From Ramlibacter sp. (GTDB lineage Bacteria; Pseudomonadota; Gammaproteobacteria; Burkholderiales; Burkholderiaceae_C), in contig JADJPY010000011.1 in assembly GCA_016713005.1 (NCBI GenBank), forward strand, positions 496,001 through 560,000: 64,000 nucleotides of DNA. Reading direction: 5' to 3'. A program made the position numbers and the translations under genes. Under the pieces are notes generated by a model. That model ran no database searches and was not told where the DNA came from. It was given only the letters and a program-made list of their open reading frames with translations. Shown in pieces: positions 16,049-24,608 of this stretch (position 1 is the first letter of the stretch; each line of letters begins with the position of its first letter).

Positions 16049-17126
16049 TCAATGCGGGAACGGCCACAGCCGCAACTTCTGCTTGCCCACCGACCATAGG
16101 CGGGCCAGGCCATGCGGTTCGACGATGAGGAACCAGACAATCAGTGCGCCGAAAATCATGAACTCGGCATGCGACACGGCGGCGGTGGAGATGACCACGC
16201 CCACCAGCGAGCCGGCCCAGGGGAGGAACTGGTTCAGGAAGATCGGCAGCACCACAATGAAGGCGGCGCCGAAGAAGCTGCCCATGATCGAGCCCATGCC
16301 GCCGATGATGACCATGAACAGCAACTGGAACGAGCGGTCGATCGAAAAGGCTGCAGGTTCCCAGGCACCCAGGTGGACAAACCCCCACAGTGCGCCCGCC
16401 ACACCGACAATGAACGAACTGACGGCGAACGCGCTGAGCTTTGCGTACATCGGGCGGATGCCGATCACGGCCGCCGCCACGTCCATGTCGCGGATGGCCA
16501 TCCACTCGCGACCGATGGCCGAGCGCACCAGGTTCTTCGTCAGCAGGGCAAACACCACCAGCATGCCCAGGCAGAACAGGTACTTGTCCACAGGTGACGC
16601 GATCTTCCAGCCCAGCACCTGAAGATTGGAGACAGATACCGATCCGGATGCGTTGTTGCTGGTGAACCAGCCGATCCGCAGGAACGCCCAGTCGCAGAAG
16701 AACTGCGCGGCCAGCGTGGCCACCGCCAGGTACAGGCCCTTGACCCGCAGGCTGGGGATGCCGAAGAAAATGCCCACCAGGGTGGCGAAGAATCCGCCGG
16801 CGAGCAGCGCGGCAATCAGCGGCATGCCGTCGATGCGCACATACGTGTTGTAGGCCATGTAGGCGCCCACGGCCATGAAGGCGCCTGAGCCCAGCGAGAT
16901 CTGCCCGCAATACCCCACCAGGATGTTGACCCCCAGCGCCGCCAGCGACAGGATCAGGAACGGGATCAGGATGGCCCGGAACATGTATTCGTCCACCAGC
17001 ATCGGCACGCCGATGAAGGCGAAGGCAACCAGCAGCCAGGATGACCCAGCGGTCCTGCGCGATCGGGAAGATCTGCTGGTCAGCGCGGTAAGAGGTCTTG
17101 AACTGGCCGTTTTCTCTGTAGAACAT
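16049..17126 (-). CDS. livM: LIV-type ABC transporter permease (LivM-like), frameshifted near N-terminus
   Basis: The second membrane subunit of the importer. The N-terminus MFYRENGQFKTSYRADQQIF is typical of Comamonadaceae LivM proteins and sits in one frame. From MLVDEYMFRAILIPFLILSL onward, with NILVGYCGQISLGSGAFMAVG and the EAA-like region IGIRPMYAKLSAFAVSSF, it is in another frame. An indel near 17036-17045 joins them: removing one base gives 358 residues. Multiple transmembrane segments and the family motif GGMGSIMGSFFGAAF are present. The shift is probably a sequence error, because livH and livG on either side are intact. Confidence 0.85.
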
Positions 17127-17140
17127 GGTTCTTCTTCTCT

Positions 17141-18070
17141 TTACACACGGTCAATGATCTTCTCGCCGAACAACCCCTGAGGGCGGAACAGCAGGAACAC
17201 CAGCGCCAGCACATAGGCAAACCAGATTTCGATGCCACCACCCACGTACGGTCCCAGGTACACCTCGGAGAGTTTCTCGCCCACGCCAATGATCAGCCCG
17301 CCGATGATTGCGCCCGGCACAGATGTCAGTCCGCCCAGGATGATCACGGGCAGGGCCCGCAGCGCCACCGTGGTCAGGGAGAACTGCACGCCCAGCTTGG
17401 AGCCCCAGATGATCCCGGCCACCAGCGCGGTGACGCCGGCGACGAACCAGACGATGACCCAGATCCGGTTGAGCGGGATGCCGATCGACTGGGCGGCCTG
17501 GTGGTCATCGGCCACCGCACGAAGCGCGCGACCGGTGCTGGTCTTCTGGAAGAACAGCGACAGCACGGCCACCAGCACGGCGGCCACACACGCCGCATAG
17601 ACGTCCTCGAGGTTCACCAGGACGCCGCCCTGGAACACGCCCTCCAGCAGGAATACGGGCTCCTTGGGCATGCCGACATCAATCTTGTAGATGTCGCTGC
17701 CAAAGATGGTCTGTCCCATGCCGTCGATGAAGTAGGTGATGCCCAGCGTGGCCATCAGCAGCGTGGCGCCTTCCTGGTTGACCAGGTGGCGCAGCACCAG
17801 CCGCTCGATCAGCCAGGCCAGCGCGAACATGATCACGCCCGCTATCAGGAATGCAATGATGTTGCCCACCAGCTTGTTTTCAATCCCAAGCAATGCAGGC
17901 ACCCAGCCCGAAAGGCGCGCCATCGCCAGTGCGGCGAACAGCACCATCGCGCCCTGCGCGAAATTGAACACACCCGACGCCTTGAAAATCAGCACAAAGC
18001 CGAGCGCCACCAGCGAGTACAGCATGCCGGCCATCAGGCCACCCAGCAACGCTTCCAGAAAAAATGCCAT
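17141..18070 (-). CDS. livH: LIV-type ABC transporter permease (LivH-like)
   Basis: A 309-residue inner-membrane permease, largely hydrophobic, with the LivH hallmarks GLMAGMLYSLVALGFVLIFKASGVFNFAQGA at the N-terminus (residues ~10-40), the loop TGRALRAVADDHQAAQSIGI that contacts the ATPase, and GGLTSVPGAIIGGLIIGV near the C-terminus. It lies between livG and livM with gaps of 12 and 14 bp, so the order on the minus strand is CoA ligase, livG, livH, livM, receptor, livF, second ligase. Confidence 0.93.
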   Translation of the reverse strand: MAFFLEALLGGLMAGMLYSLVALGFVLIFKASGVFNFAQGAMVLFAALAMARLSGWVPALLGIENKLVGNIIAFLIAGVIMFALAWLIERLVLRHLVNQEGATLLMATLGITYFIDGMGQTIFGSDIYKIDVGMPKEPVFLLEGVFQGGVLVNLEDVYAACVAAVLVAVLSLFFQKTSTGRALRAVADDHQAAQSIGIPLNRIWVIVWFVAGVTALVAGIIWGSKLGVQFSLTTVALRALPVIILGGLTSVPGAIIGGLIIGVGEKLSEVYLGPYVGGGIEIWFAYVLALVFLLFRPQGLFGEKIIDRV

Positions 18071-18082
18071 GTCCTGCTTCCT

Positions 18083-18865
18083 TCAGTGGCTGGTGCCCAG
18101 ATAGGCACTGATCACTTCTTCGTTGTTGCGCACTTCCTGGGGCGTACCGTCACCGATCTTCTTGCCGTAGTCCAGCACGACCACGCGATCGGAGATGTCC
18201 ATCACCACGCCCATGTCGTGCTCAATGAGCACCACCGTCGTGCCGAACTCGTCGTTGATGTCCAGGATGAAGCGGCACATGTCCTGCTTCTCCTCGACGT
18301 TCATGCCGGCCATGGGTTCGTCCAGCAGCAGCACCTGGGGTTCCATCGCGAGCGCGCGGCCGAGGTCCACGCGCTTTTGCAGGCCATAGGGCAACTGGCC
18401 CACGGGTGTCTTGCGGTAGGCCTGGATCTCAAGGAAGTCCACGATGTGTTCCACGAACTCGCGGTGCTGTTCTTCCTCGCGCTGGGCCGGGCCGATGCGC
18501 AGCGCCTGCAGGAACAGGTTGCTTTTGATGCGCAGGTTGCGCCCGGTCATGATGTTGTCGATGACGCTCATTCCCTTGAACAGCGCCAGGTTCTGGAAGG
18601 TGCGCGCAACGCCCATCTCGGCCACTTCGCGCGAGTTCATGTGGTCAAACGTGCGGCCGCGGAAGGTGATGCTGCCTTCCTGGGGCGTGTAGACGCCGTT
18701 GATGCAATTGAGCATCGAACTCTTGCCCGCGCCGTTGGGGCCGATGATGGCGCGGATCTCGTGCTCCTTCACATTGAAGGAGATGTCGGTCAGGGCCTTG
18801 ACGCCACCGAACCGCAGGCTGATGTTGTTGACGTCCAGGATGACGTCGCCGATCTTTTTGCTCAT
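18083..18865 (-). CDS. livG: LIV-type ABC transporter ATP-binding protein (LivG-like)
   Basis: 260 residues from ATG 18865, chosen because MSKKIGDVILDVNNISLRFGG is the expected N-terminus; the frame stays open upstream but only as an extension into the ligase gene. Walker A is GPNGAGKSS (42-50), the signature is replaced by the usual LivG form LPYGLQKRVDLGRAL, and Walker B is VLLLDEPMAGMN. The C-terminal VLDYGKKIGDGTPQEVRNNEEVISAYLG is characteristic of LivG. It is 17 bp after the CoA ligase stop. Confidence 0.92.
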   Translation of the reverse strand: MSKKIGDVILDVNNISLRFGGVKALTDISFNVKEHEIRAIIGPNGAGKSSMLNCINGVYTPQEGSITFRGRTFDHMNSREVAEMGVARTFQNLALFKGMSVIDNIMTGRNLRIKSNLFLQALRIGPAQREEEQHREFVEHIVDFLEIQAYRKTPVGQLPYGLQKRVDLGRALAMEPQVLLLDEPMAGMNVEEKQDMCRFILDINDEFGTTVVLIEHDMGVVMDISDRVVVLDYGKKIGDGTPQEVRNNEEVISAYLGTSH

Positions 18866-18882
18866 GGTGCTTGCGTCATTCC

Positions 18883-20829
18883 TCAGGCGGCGGCCTTGAC
18901 GGGGGCGAAGGTCCGGGCATCGGAAATCTTCAGCGTGGCGCTGACATTGCCGGTCCGTCCGTCCTCGAACTTCACCACCGTTTCGATGTATTGCTCGGTC
19001 TTGCCGCCGTACAGGGCGTCCACCAGGGGCTGGTACTTCTCCCCGATGAAACCGCGGCGGACCTTGTTGGTGCGGGTCAACTCGCCGTCGTCGGCGTCCA
19101 ATTCCTTGTGAAGCACGAGGAAACGGCTCACCTGGCTGCCGGCCAGCAGTTCGTCGGCGGCCAGGTCGGCGTTCACCTTTTCCACGCATTCCTGGATGAG
19201 CTGGTAGACCTCGGTCTTTTGCGCGAGGTCGGTGTAGCCGGCGTAGGGCAGGTTGCGCCGCTCCGCCCAGTTGCCCACGGCATCGAAGTCGATGTTGATC
19301 ATCACGCAGACCTTCTCGCGCAGGTCACCGTAGGCCACCACTTCCTTGATGTGCGGGAAGAACTTGAGCTTGTTCTCCACGTACTTGGGTGCGAACATGG
19401 CCCCGTCGTTGGCGCCGCCCTTGATGCGTCCCACATCCTTCACCCGGTCAATGATCTTCAGGTGGCCGTGCGCGTCGATGAAGCCGGCGTCGCTGGTGTG
19501 GTACCAGCCGTCGGCCGTCAGCACCTCGGCTGTCGCGGCCGGATTCTTGTAGTACTCCTTGAGCAGGCCGGGCGACTTGACCAGGATCTCGCCGTTGTCG
19601 GCGACCTTGATTTCCACGCCCTTGCATGGCACGCCCACGGTGTCGGCGCGCGCTTCGTGATCGGGCTGCAGGCACACGAAAACGGCGGTCTCCGTCGAGC
19701 CGTACAACTGCTTGAGGTTGATGCCAATCGAACGGTAAAAGCTGAACAGGTCGGGGCCGATGGCTTCACCAGCGGTGTAGGCCACCCGCACCCGGCTCAT
19801 CCCGAGGTTGTTGCGCAGGGGGCCATAGACCAGCACGTCGCCCAGCGCATACAGCACCGAGTTGACCGCGCCGATCGGCTTTCCGTCCATCCGGGCCGGC
19901 CCGACCCGCCGGGCCAGGTCCATGAAGTACCGGAACATGTGCCGCTTGATCGCGCCGGCGTCTTCCATGCGGATCATCACGCTGGTCAGCAGCCCCTCAA
20001 AGACGCGCGGCGGTGCGAAGTAGTAGGTCGGGCCGACTTCCTTGAGGTCGATCGTCACTGTCGATGCCGACTCGGGGCAGTTGACCACGTAGCCGCAGGC
20101 GAGCCACTGCGCGTAGCTGAAGATGTTCTGCCCGACCCAGGCCGGTGGCAGGTAGGCCAGCACTTCTTCGGCGCTGGTGAGACGGTCAAACTCGGCGCCC
20201 GCCTGGGCCCGGTTGATCAGTGTGTCGTGCGTATGGACCACGCCCTTGGGGTTGCCGGTGGTACCGGAAGTGAAGAACATGGCCGCCACGTCGGCGGGCT
20301 GGACCTTGCCGGCTTCCTCGCGGAAAAACTCCGGGTGCTGCGTGGCGAACACCTTGCCGGCGGCCAGCAGTTCGTCCAGCGCGGCCAGCCCGTCTTCGAT
20401 GTAGTTGCGAAGGCCGCGCGGGTCATCGAAGTAGATGTGGGTGAGCTGCGGGCAGGTTTCGCGCACTTCCAGCATCTTGTCGACCTGCTCCTGGTCTTCC
20501 ACCAGCGCAAATCGCACTTCCGCGTTGGTGATCGGGAACACGCATTCGGCCGCTGCAGCGTCCTGGTACAGCGGCACCGGGATCGCGCCCAGCGACTGCG
20601 CCGCCAGCATGGTGGCGTACAGGCGCGGGCGGTTGGCACCCACGATCACCATGTGCTCGCCACGTGTCAGGCCGGCCTGGTGCAGGCCACAGGCGATGTG
20701 CTCGACCATCGCTGCCATCGCCGACCACGAAAAATCCTGCCAGATGCCGTATTCCTTCTCGCGCATGGCCGGCGCCTGGGGGCGCTCCGAAGCATGCTTC
20801 AGCAACAGCTGTGGAAATGTCGTTTGCAT
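18883..20829 (-). CDS. AMP-dependent long-chain acyl-CoA synthetase-like ligase
   Basis: A 648-residue ANL-superfamily CoA ligase of the FadD15/long-chain type, first gene of the LIV operon. The P-loop motif TSGTTGNPKG is at residues 187-196, then YGSTETAVFVCLQPDHEA, TADGWYHTSDAGFIDAHGHLKIIDRVKD and a late TRTNKVRRGFIGEKY carrying the A10-type lysine. It probably activates the acid imported by the transporter, although fatty-acyl specificity cannot be excluded. The gene is divergent from a Crp/Fnr regulator gene, with 169 bp between the starts that include a dyad at 20928-20945. Confidence 0.88.
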   Translation of the reverse strand: MQTTFPQLLLKHASERPQAPAMREKEYGIWQDFSWSAMAAMVEHIACGLHQAGLTRGEHMVIVGANRPRLYATMLAAQSLGAIPVPLYQDAAAAECVFPITNAEVRFALVEDQEQVDKMLEVRETCPQLTHIYFDDPRGLRNYIEDGLAALDELLAAGKVFATQHPEFFREEAGKVQPADVAAMFFTSGTTGNPKGVVHTHDTLINRAQAGAEFDRLTSAEEVLAYLPPAWVGQNIFSYAQWLACGYVVNCPESASTVTIDLKEVGPTYYFAPPRVFEGLLTSVMIRMEDAGAIKRHMFRYFMDLARRVGPARMDGKPIGAVNSVLYALGDVLVYGPLRNNLGMSRVRVAYTAGEAIGPDLFSFYRSIGINLKQLYGSTETAVFVCLQPDHEARADTVGVPCKGVEIKVADNGEILVKSPGLLKEYYKNPAATAEVLTADGWYHTSDAGFIDAHGHLKIIDRVKDVGRIKGGANDGAMFAPKYVENKLKFFPHIKEVVAYGDLREKVCVMINIDFDAVGNWAERRNLPYAGYTDLAQKTEVYQLIQECVEKVNADLAADELLAGSQVSRFLVLHKELDADDGELTRTNKVRRGFIGEKYQPLVDALYGGKTEQYIETVVKFEDGRTGNVSATLKISDARTFAPVKAAA

Positions 20830-20927
20830 TCCGGGTCCTTGTCTCCGTCGGTGGTGGGCTCAAGCCGAAGCGCGGCTGGAACCCCTTGTCTCATGTCCCG
20901 CAATGTAGGGCTGTATTTGACGCCGTG

Positions 20928-20945
20928 TTGTCGTTTCGACGACAA
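20928..20945. promoter_or_regulatory. Candidate Crp/Fnr-type operator between divergent genes
   Basis: The dyad TTGTCGT (20928-20934) / ACGACAA (20939-20945) has a 4-base centre. The outer half-sites TTGTC and GACAA are separated by 8 bases, the spacing used by Crp/Fnr dimers. It lies between the CoA ligase start and the Crp/Fnr gene, so one regulator could control both. Assignment rests on position and symmetry only. Confidence 0.45.
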
Positions 20946-20998
20946 TCGGGGGGCTGTCCCCACTAGGGGTTTCCCTAGCCAAAACGCGAGATTGAGCC

Positions 20999-21712
20999 AT
21001 GTCAAACGATTTGCCCCTGCACCAGCGCCGCCGTGCCCCGACACCGGCGGAGTTGCTCGGCATTCCCTGGCTGCACTTGCTGCTGCCCGCCGAGCAGGCG
21101 CGCGCCGCGCAGGAGATCGTGGTCGGCGACGCCTTGCCGGGTGACTATGTGTGTCGCGTCGGGCGGCCGGTCACGTACTGGTTCGGGGTGATCGAGGGGC
21201 TGCTCAAGATGAGCAGCGACAGCGCCGACGGCAACACCATGACGTTTACCGGCGTTCCGCCTGGCGGCTGGTTTGGCGAGGGCACCGCGCTCAAGCGCGA
21301 GGCCTACCGCTACAACATCCAGGCACTGCGCAAGAGCCTGGTGGCTGGCTTGCCCGTGGAGACGTTTCACTGGTTGCTGGACCACTCGATCGGGTTCAAC
21401 CGTTTCGTGATGCAACAGCTCAATGAACGGCTGGGCCAGTTCATCGCCGCCAGGGAGATCGACCGGATGAACAACCCCGATGTGCGGGTGGCCCGCAGCC
21501 TGGCCGCGCTGTTCAACCCGGTGCTGTACCCTGGCGTGGGCGAGGTGTTGCGCATTACCCAGCAGGAACTGGCCTACCTGGTGGGGCTGTCGCGCCAGCG
21601 CGTCAACGAGGCGCTGGCCGCGCTGCAGCAGGACGGCTGCATCCGCGTCGAGTACGGCGGCCTGCGGGTGTTGGACCTGCCGGCCCTGCGTTCCTCGGTC
21701 TTTGCCCGGTGA
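20999..21712 (+). CDS. Crp/Fnr family transcriptional regulator
   Basis: A 237-residue regulator with an N-terminal cyclic-nucleotide-type beta-barrel (YWFGVIEGLLKMSSDSADGNTMTFTGVPPGGWFGEGTALKRE) and a C-terminal helix-turn-helix (ITQQELAYLVGLSRQRVNEALAALQQDGCIRVEYGGLRVLD). No N-terminal cysteine cluster for an iron-sulfur centre is visible, so it is not a classical oxygen-sensing Fnr. It is divergent from the ligase-LIV operon, an arrangement I know from other Comamonadaceae, and probably regulates it. The effector is unknown. Confidence 0.9.
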   Translation: MSNDLPLHQRRRAPTPAELLGIPWLHLLLPAEQARAAQEIVVGDALPGDYVCRVGRPVTYWFGVIEGLLKMSSDSADGNTMTFTGVPPGGWFGEGTALKREAYRYNIQALRKSLVAGLPVETFHWLLDHSIGFNRFVMQQLNERLGQFIAAREIDRMNNPDVRVARSLAALFNPVLYPGVGEVLRITQQELAYLVGLSRQRVNEALAALQQDGCIRVEYGGLRVLDLPALRSSVFAR

Positions 21713-21727
21713 TGGTGGTCTTTTTGG

Positions 21728-21775
21728 CCTCCAGCCCCCGTGGAATATGCCTGAGCCGCTATACATTTCATAGCA
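21728..21775 (-). repeat. Interspersed repeat, copy 4, intergenic
   Basis: Plus strand: CCTCCAGCCCCCGTGGAATA, then TGCCTGAGCCGCTATACATT, then TCATAGCA. It closely matches copies at 5514 and 56985. It sits in the 73-bp gap between the Crp/Fnr gene and the pseudouridine synthase gene, and its GCTAT/ATAGC dyad lies just before the ribosome site of the latter. Confidence 0.8.
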
Positions 21776-21785
21776 TGTGAAGCCC

Positions 21786-22567
21786 ATGTCCGAGTCTCCT
21801 GCCGCCACCTCCCGACTGAACAAGCGCATGGCCGAGCTGGGGATGTGCTCGCGCCGCGAGGCCGACGACTGGATCGCCAGAGGCTGGGTGCGGGTGAACG
21901 GCACGGTGGCGCCCATGGGACTGCAGGTGACGGCCGACGCGCGCATCGAAGTGGACCCGAAAGCCCGTGGCCAGCAGCAGCAGCAGGTCACCATCCTGTT
22001 GCACAAGCCCATGGGCTATGTGAGCGGGCAGGCCGAGGACGGCCACCAGCCGGCAGCGACGCTGGTGCAGCCGCGCAACCACTGGAAGGGCGACGCCACC
22101 CAGCAGAAGTTTGCACCGTGCAGCTGCGCGGCCTGGCACCCGCTGGAAGGCTGGACATCGATTCGGTGGGCCTGCTCGTGCTGACCCAGGACGGCCGCGT
22201 GGCACGCCAGCTGATTGGCGAGGACTCCGGCACCGAGAAGGAATACCTGGTGCGGGTCAGCTATCCCATGCCTCAGGGTGACGTGCTGGTTGATGTGCAG
22301 AAGGTCTTCCCTGCTGCGCAGCTGGCCAGGCTGCGCCACGGCCTGAGCCTGGATGGCCAGCCTCTCAAGCCCGCGCTGGTGGACTGGCAGAACCCCGAAC
22401 AGCTGCGCTTTGTGCTGACCGAAGGCAAAAAGCGGCAGATCCGGCGCATGTGCGAGCAAGTCGGCCTGAAGGTGGTGGGTCTCAAGCGCATCCGCATCGG
22501 GCGGGTTGTGCTGGGGCAGCTGCCGGTTGGACAATGGCGCTATCTGGGCCCCCACGAACGCTTCTGA
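21786..22567 (+). CDS. RsuA/RluB/RluF-family pseudouridine synthase with S4 domain, frameshifted as read
   Basis: An rRNA pseudouridine synthase. The N-terminal S4 RNA-binding domain is RLNKRMAELGMCSRREADDWI followed by GWVRVNGTVAPMG, then the linker HKPMGYVSGQ. The catalytic aspartate block GRLDIDSVGLLVLTQDG and the late EGKKRQIRRMCEQVGLKVVGLKRIRIG lie in a second frame. One G is missing near 22116 (GCACCGTGCAG should read GCACCGGTGCAG); restoring it gives 260 residues. The HKPMGY variant and length suggest the RluF/RluE side of the family, modifying 23S rRNA. The frameshift is likely a base-calling error. Confidence 0.83.
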
Positions 22568-22577
22568 CAGGAACACC

Positions 22578-23612
22578 ATGAACTCATTTGCTACAAAATT
22601 GATAGCGGCTTGCGCAATGCTGGCGGGGGCTGCAGGCCAAATTCATGCCCAAACCGGCACGGTCAACGCGATTTGCAGCACCGACCGGCCCTGGTGCGAG
22701 CTGGCGGCGCAGGAGTTCACCCGCGCCACCGGCATCAAGGTCAACCAGTCGCACAAACCCACCGGCGAAGCCCAGGCGCAGCTGCGCGCGGAAGCCGCCA
22801 ACCCCAAAACCGACCTCTGGTGGGGCGGTACAGGCGACCCGTACTACCAGGCGGCCGAGGTCGGCCTGCTCGACCCCTACCGGCCGGCCTACATCAACGA
22901 CCTGCACGGCTGGGCCGTGCGCCAGTACGCGATGAGCCAGAACCATGTGGGGGGCTTCTACACCAGCGCCATCGGATTTGGCTGGAACGAAGATGTGCTC
23001 AAGAAGAAGAACCTGCCCCCGCCCAAATGCTGGAAGGACCTGCTGGACCCGCGCTACAAGGGCGAGATCGAAACCTCGCACCCGGCGTCCAGCGGCACGG
23101 CGTACACCATCCTGGCGGGGCTGGTGCAGATGATGGGTGAGGACCAGGCCTTCGATTACCTCAAGAAGCTGCACAGGAACGTGACGCAGTACACCCGCAG
23201 CGGCCAGGCGCAGGCGCGCAACGTGGCCAAGGGTGAGGTGGGCATTGGCATCAGCTTCATCTTCGGCTTTGACAACGAGCGCATCACCAACAAGTTTCCG
23301 GTGCAGTCGGCGGCGCCCTGCGAGGGCACGGGCTACGAGATCGGTGGCATCGCGCTGGTCAAGGGCGCGCGCAACCGGGATGCGGCGTTGCGCTACTACG
23401 ACTGGTTGATGAGCCCGCAGGGGCAGCAGGTGGGCGCGCGCGCCAACAGCCTGCAGGTGCCCGCCAACAAGACCTTCAAGCCCGACCCGCGCATCCCGTC
23501 CATGGACGGCGTGCGGCTGGTCAAGTACGACTTTGAAAAATACGGCAAATCCGCAGAGCGCCGCCGTCTGGTGGACCGGTGGACCCGTGAGGTCGAGGCG
23601 CAGCCGCGCTGA
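22578..23612 (+). CDS. ABC transporter solute-binding protein (extracellular solute-binding family 1, iron/organophosphonate type)
   Basis: A 344-residue periplasmic binding protein. The signal peptide is MNSFATKLIAACAMLAGAAG to about QIHAQ. The mature fold shows WCELAAQEFTRATGIKVNQSHKPTGEAQAQL, FYTSAIGFGWNEDVLKKKNLP and HPASSGTAYTILAGLVQMMG, as in AfuA/FbpA-type and 2-aminoethylphosphonate-type receptors. No permease or ATPase gene is adjacent. The next genes are a small membrane protein and a two-component system, so this receptor may feed a sensor rather than a transporter. The first ~20 codons are a copy of the interspersed repeat (22588-22645). The start has AGGAACACC before ATG 22578. 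Confidence 0.85.
   Translation: MNSFATKLIAACAMLAGAAGQIHAQTGTVNAICSTDRPWCELAAQEFTRATGIKVNQSHKPTGEAQAQLRAEAANPKTDLWWGGTGDPYYQAAEVGLLDPYRPAYINDLHGWAVRQYAMSQNHVGGFYTSAIGFGWNEDVLKKKNLPPPKCWKDLLDPRYKGEIETSHPASSGTAYTILAGLVQMMGEDQAFDYLKKLHRNVTQYTRSGQAQARNVAKGEVGIGISFIFGFDNERITNKFPVQSAAPCEGTGYEIGGIALVKGARNRDAALRYYDWLMSPQGQQVGARANSLQVPANKTFKPDPRIPSMDGVRLVKYDFEKYGKSAERRRLVDRWTREVEAQPR
22588..22645 (+). repeat. Interspersed repeat, copy 5, encoding a signal peptide
   Basis: Reads TTGCTACAAAATTGATAGCG, then GCTTGCGCAATGCTGGCGGG, then GGCTGCAGGCCAAATT. It has all blocks of the long form of the repeat: the GCTA...ATAGCGG dyad, CTTGCGCA, CTGG.CGGGGGCTGCAG. It encodes residues 5-23 of the adjacent receptor, which is the hydrophobic signal sequence. 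Confidence 0.75.
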
Positions 23613-23685
23613 GGGCGGCCGGTCCTAATCCGGGCCTAACTCGGGTGGGTGACCATCCGGGCTCCACCTGCTTCCTCCCAATGCC

Positions 23686-23916
23686 ATGGACACCCTGACC
23701 GAACGCGCCGTGCGCATCCTGTTGTTTGTGACCGGGGTCCTCACGCTGCCTGCGGTGTCGCCTGCGGCGGCTGCGGCCCTGGTGGACTACCAGCTGCCCC
23801 TGGGCCTGCTCGCACTGGCGCTGCTCGGGCTGGCGGCGCTGCTGTTGCGTGCGGGCCGGCGTGAGGCGCGCTGGGACAACCCCGGGCAAGGCCAGCGCAA
23901 CCGGCGGGGCAACTGA
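23686..23916 (+). CDS. Small two-helix membrane protein, hypothetical
   Basis: 76 residues. Two hydrophobic stretches, ILLFVTGVLTLPAVSPAAAAAL (about residues 11-32) and LPLGLLALALLGLAALLL (37-54), precede a basic hydrophilic tail. The TGA shares one base with the response regulator ATG (TGATG), so it is probably translated with the two-component system. No family is recognised. It could assist the sensor kinase or be a by-product of a longer leader; the gene-like spacing and coupling favour a real gene. Confidence 0.65.
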   Translation: MDTLTERAVRILLFVTGVLTLPAVSPAAAAALVDYQLPLGLLALALLGLAALLLRAGRREARWDNPGQGQRNRRGN

Positions 23917-24608
23917 TGCGGGTGCTGCTGGTCGAGGACGACGACATGATCGGGCGCAGCCTGTCCCAGGCGCTGGACGCCCAGGGCTGGTCGGTGGACT
24001 GGGTGCGCGACGGCGAGCTGGCCTACAGCGCTCTCATTGACGGCGACTACGCCTGCGTGCTGCTGGACCTGGGCCTGCCGCGGCAGGACGGCACCGAGGT
24101 GCTGCGCAAGGCCAGGGCCCGCGGCAACGCGACACCGGTGCTGGTGCTGACGGCCCGCGACGGGCTGGACGACCGCATCACCGGGCTGGACCTGGGGGCC
24201 GACGACTACCTGCTCAAACCCTACGAGTTCCGCGAGCTGCTGGCCCGCATGCGCGCAGTGATCCGCCGGCGCGACGGCGCCGCGCACTCCGTGATCGGCT
24301 CCGGCGACCTGCAGCTGGACCTGACCACTCGCGAGGTGCTGGTGCGCGGCGAGCGCTCGGCGCTGTCGGCGCGGGAGTTTGCCCTGCTGCACGCCCTGCT
24401 GGAGCGGCCAGGCGCGATCCTGTCGCGCGAGCAGCTGGAGAACCGCATCTACGGCTGGGGCGAAGAGGTGATGAGCAACGCGGTGGATGTGCTGATCCAC
24501 GGCATGCGAAAAAAGCTTGGACCTGACGCGATCCGCAACGTGCGCGGGCTGGGCTGGCGGGTTGTGACCACACTGGCGCTGGCCGGCAGCGAAGGCAGCG
24601 CGAAGTGA
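23916..24608 (+). CDS. OmpR-family response regulator
   Basis: 230 residues. The receiver domain has acidic residues EDDD (7-10), phospho-acceptor Asp51 in VLLDLGLP, the TAR threonine and KPYEF lysine. The C-terminal winged helix contains LSAREFALLHALLERPGAILSREQLENRIYGW and VDVLIHGMRKKLG...IRNVRGLGWRV. It resembles TctD/QseB-type regulators. The stop overlaps the kinase start (GTGA), as expected for a cognate pair. Targets probably include the neighbouring receptor gene. Confidence 0.94.
   Translation: MRVLLVEDDDMIGRSLSQALDAQGWSVDWVRDGELAYSALIDGDYACVLLDLGLPRQDGTEVLRKARARGNATPVLVLTARDGLDDRITGLDLGADDYLLKPYEFRELLARMRAVIRRRDGAAHSVIGSGDLQLDLTTREVLVRGERSALSAREFALLHALLERPGAILSREQLENRIYGWGEEVMSNAVDVLIHGMRKKLGPDAIRNVRGLGWRVVTTLALAGSEGSAK

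Noticed and set aside
18871..21144. 757-codon open frame on the plus strand opposite the CoA ligase
   Set aside because: No domain and shadow composition; the minus-strand ligase carries all expected motifs.
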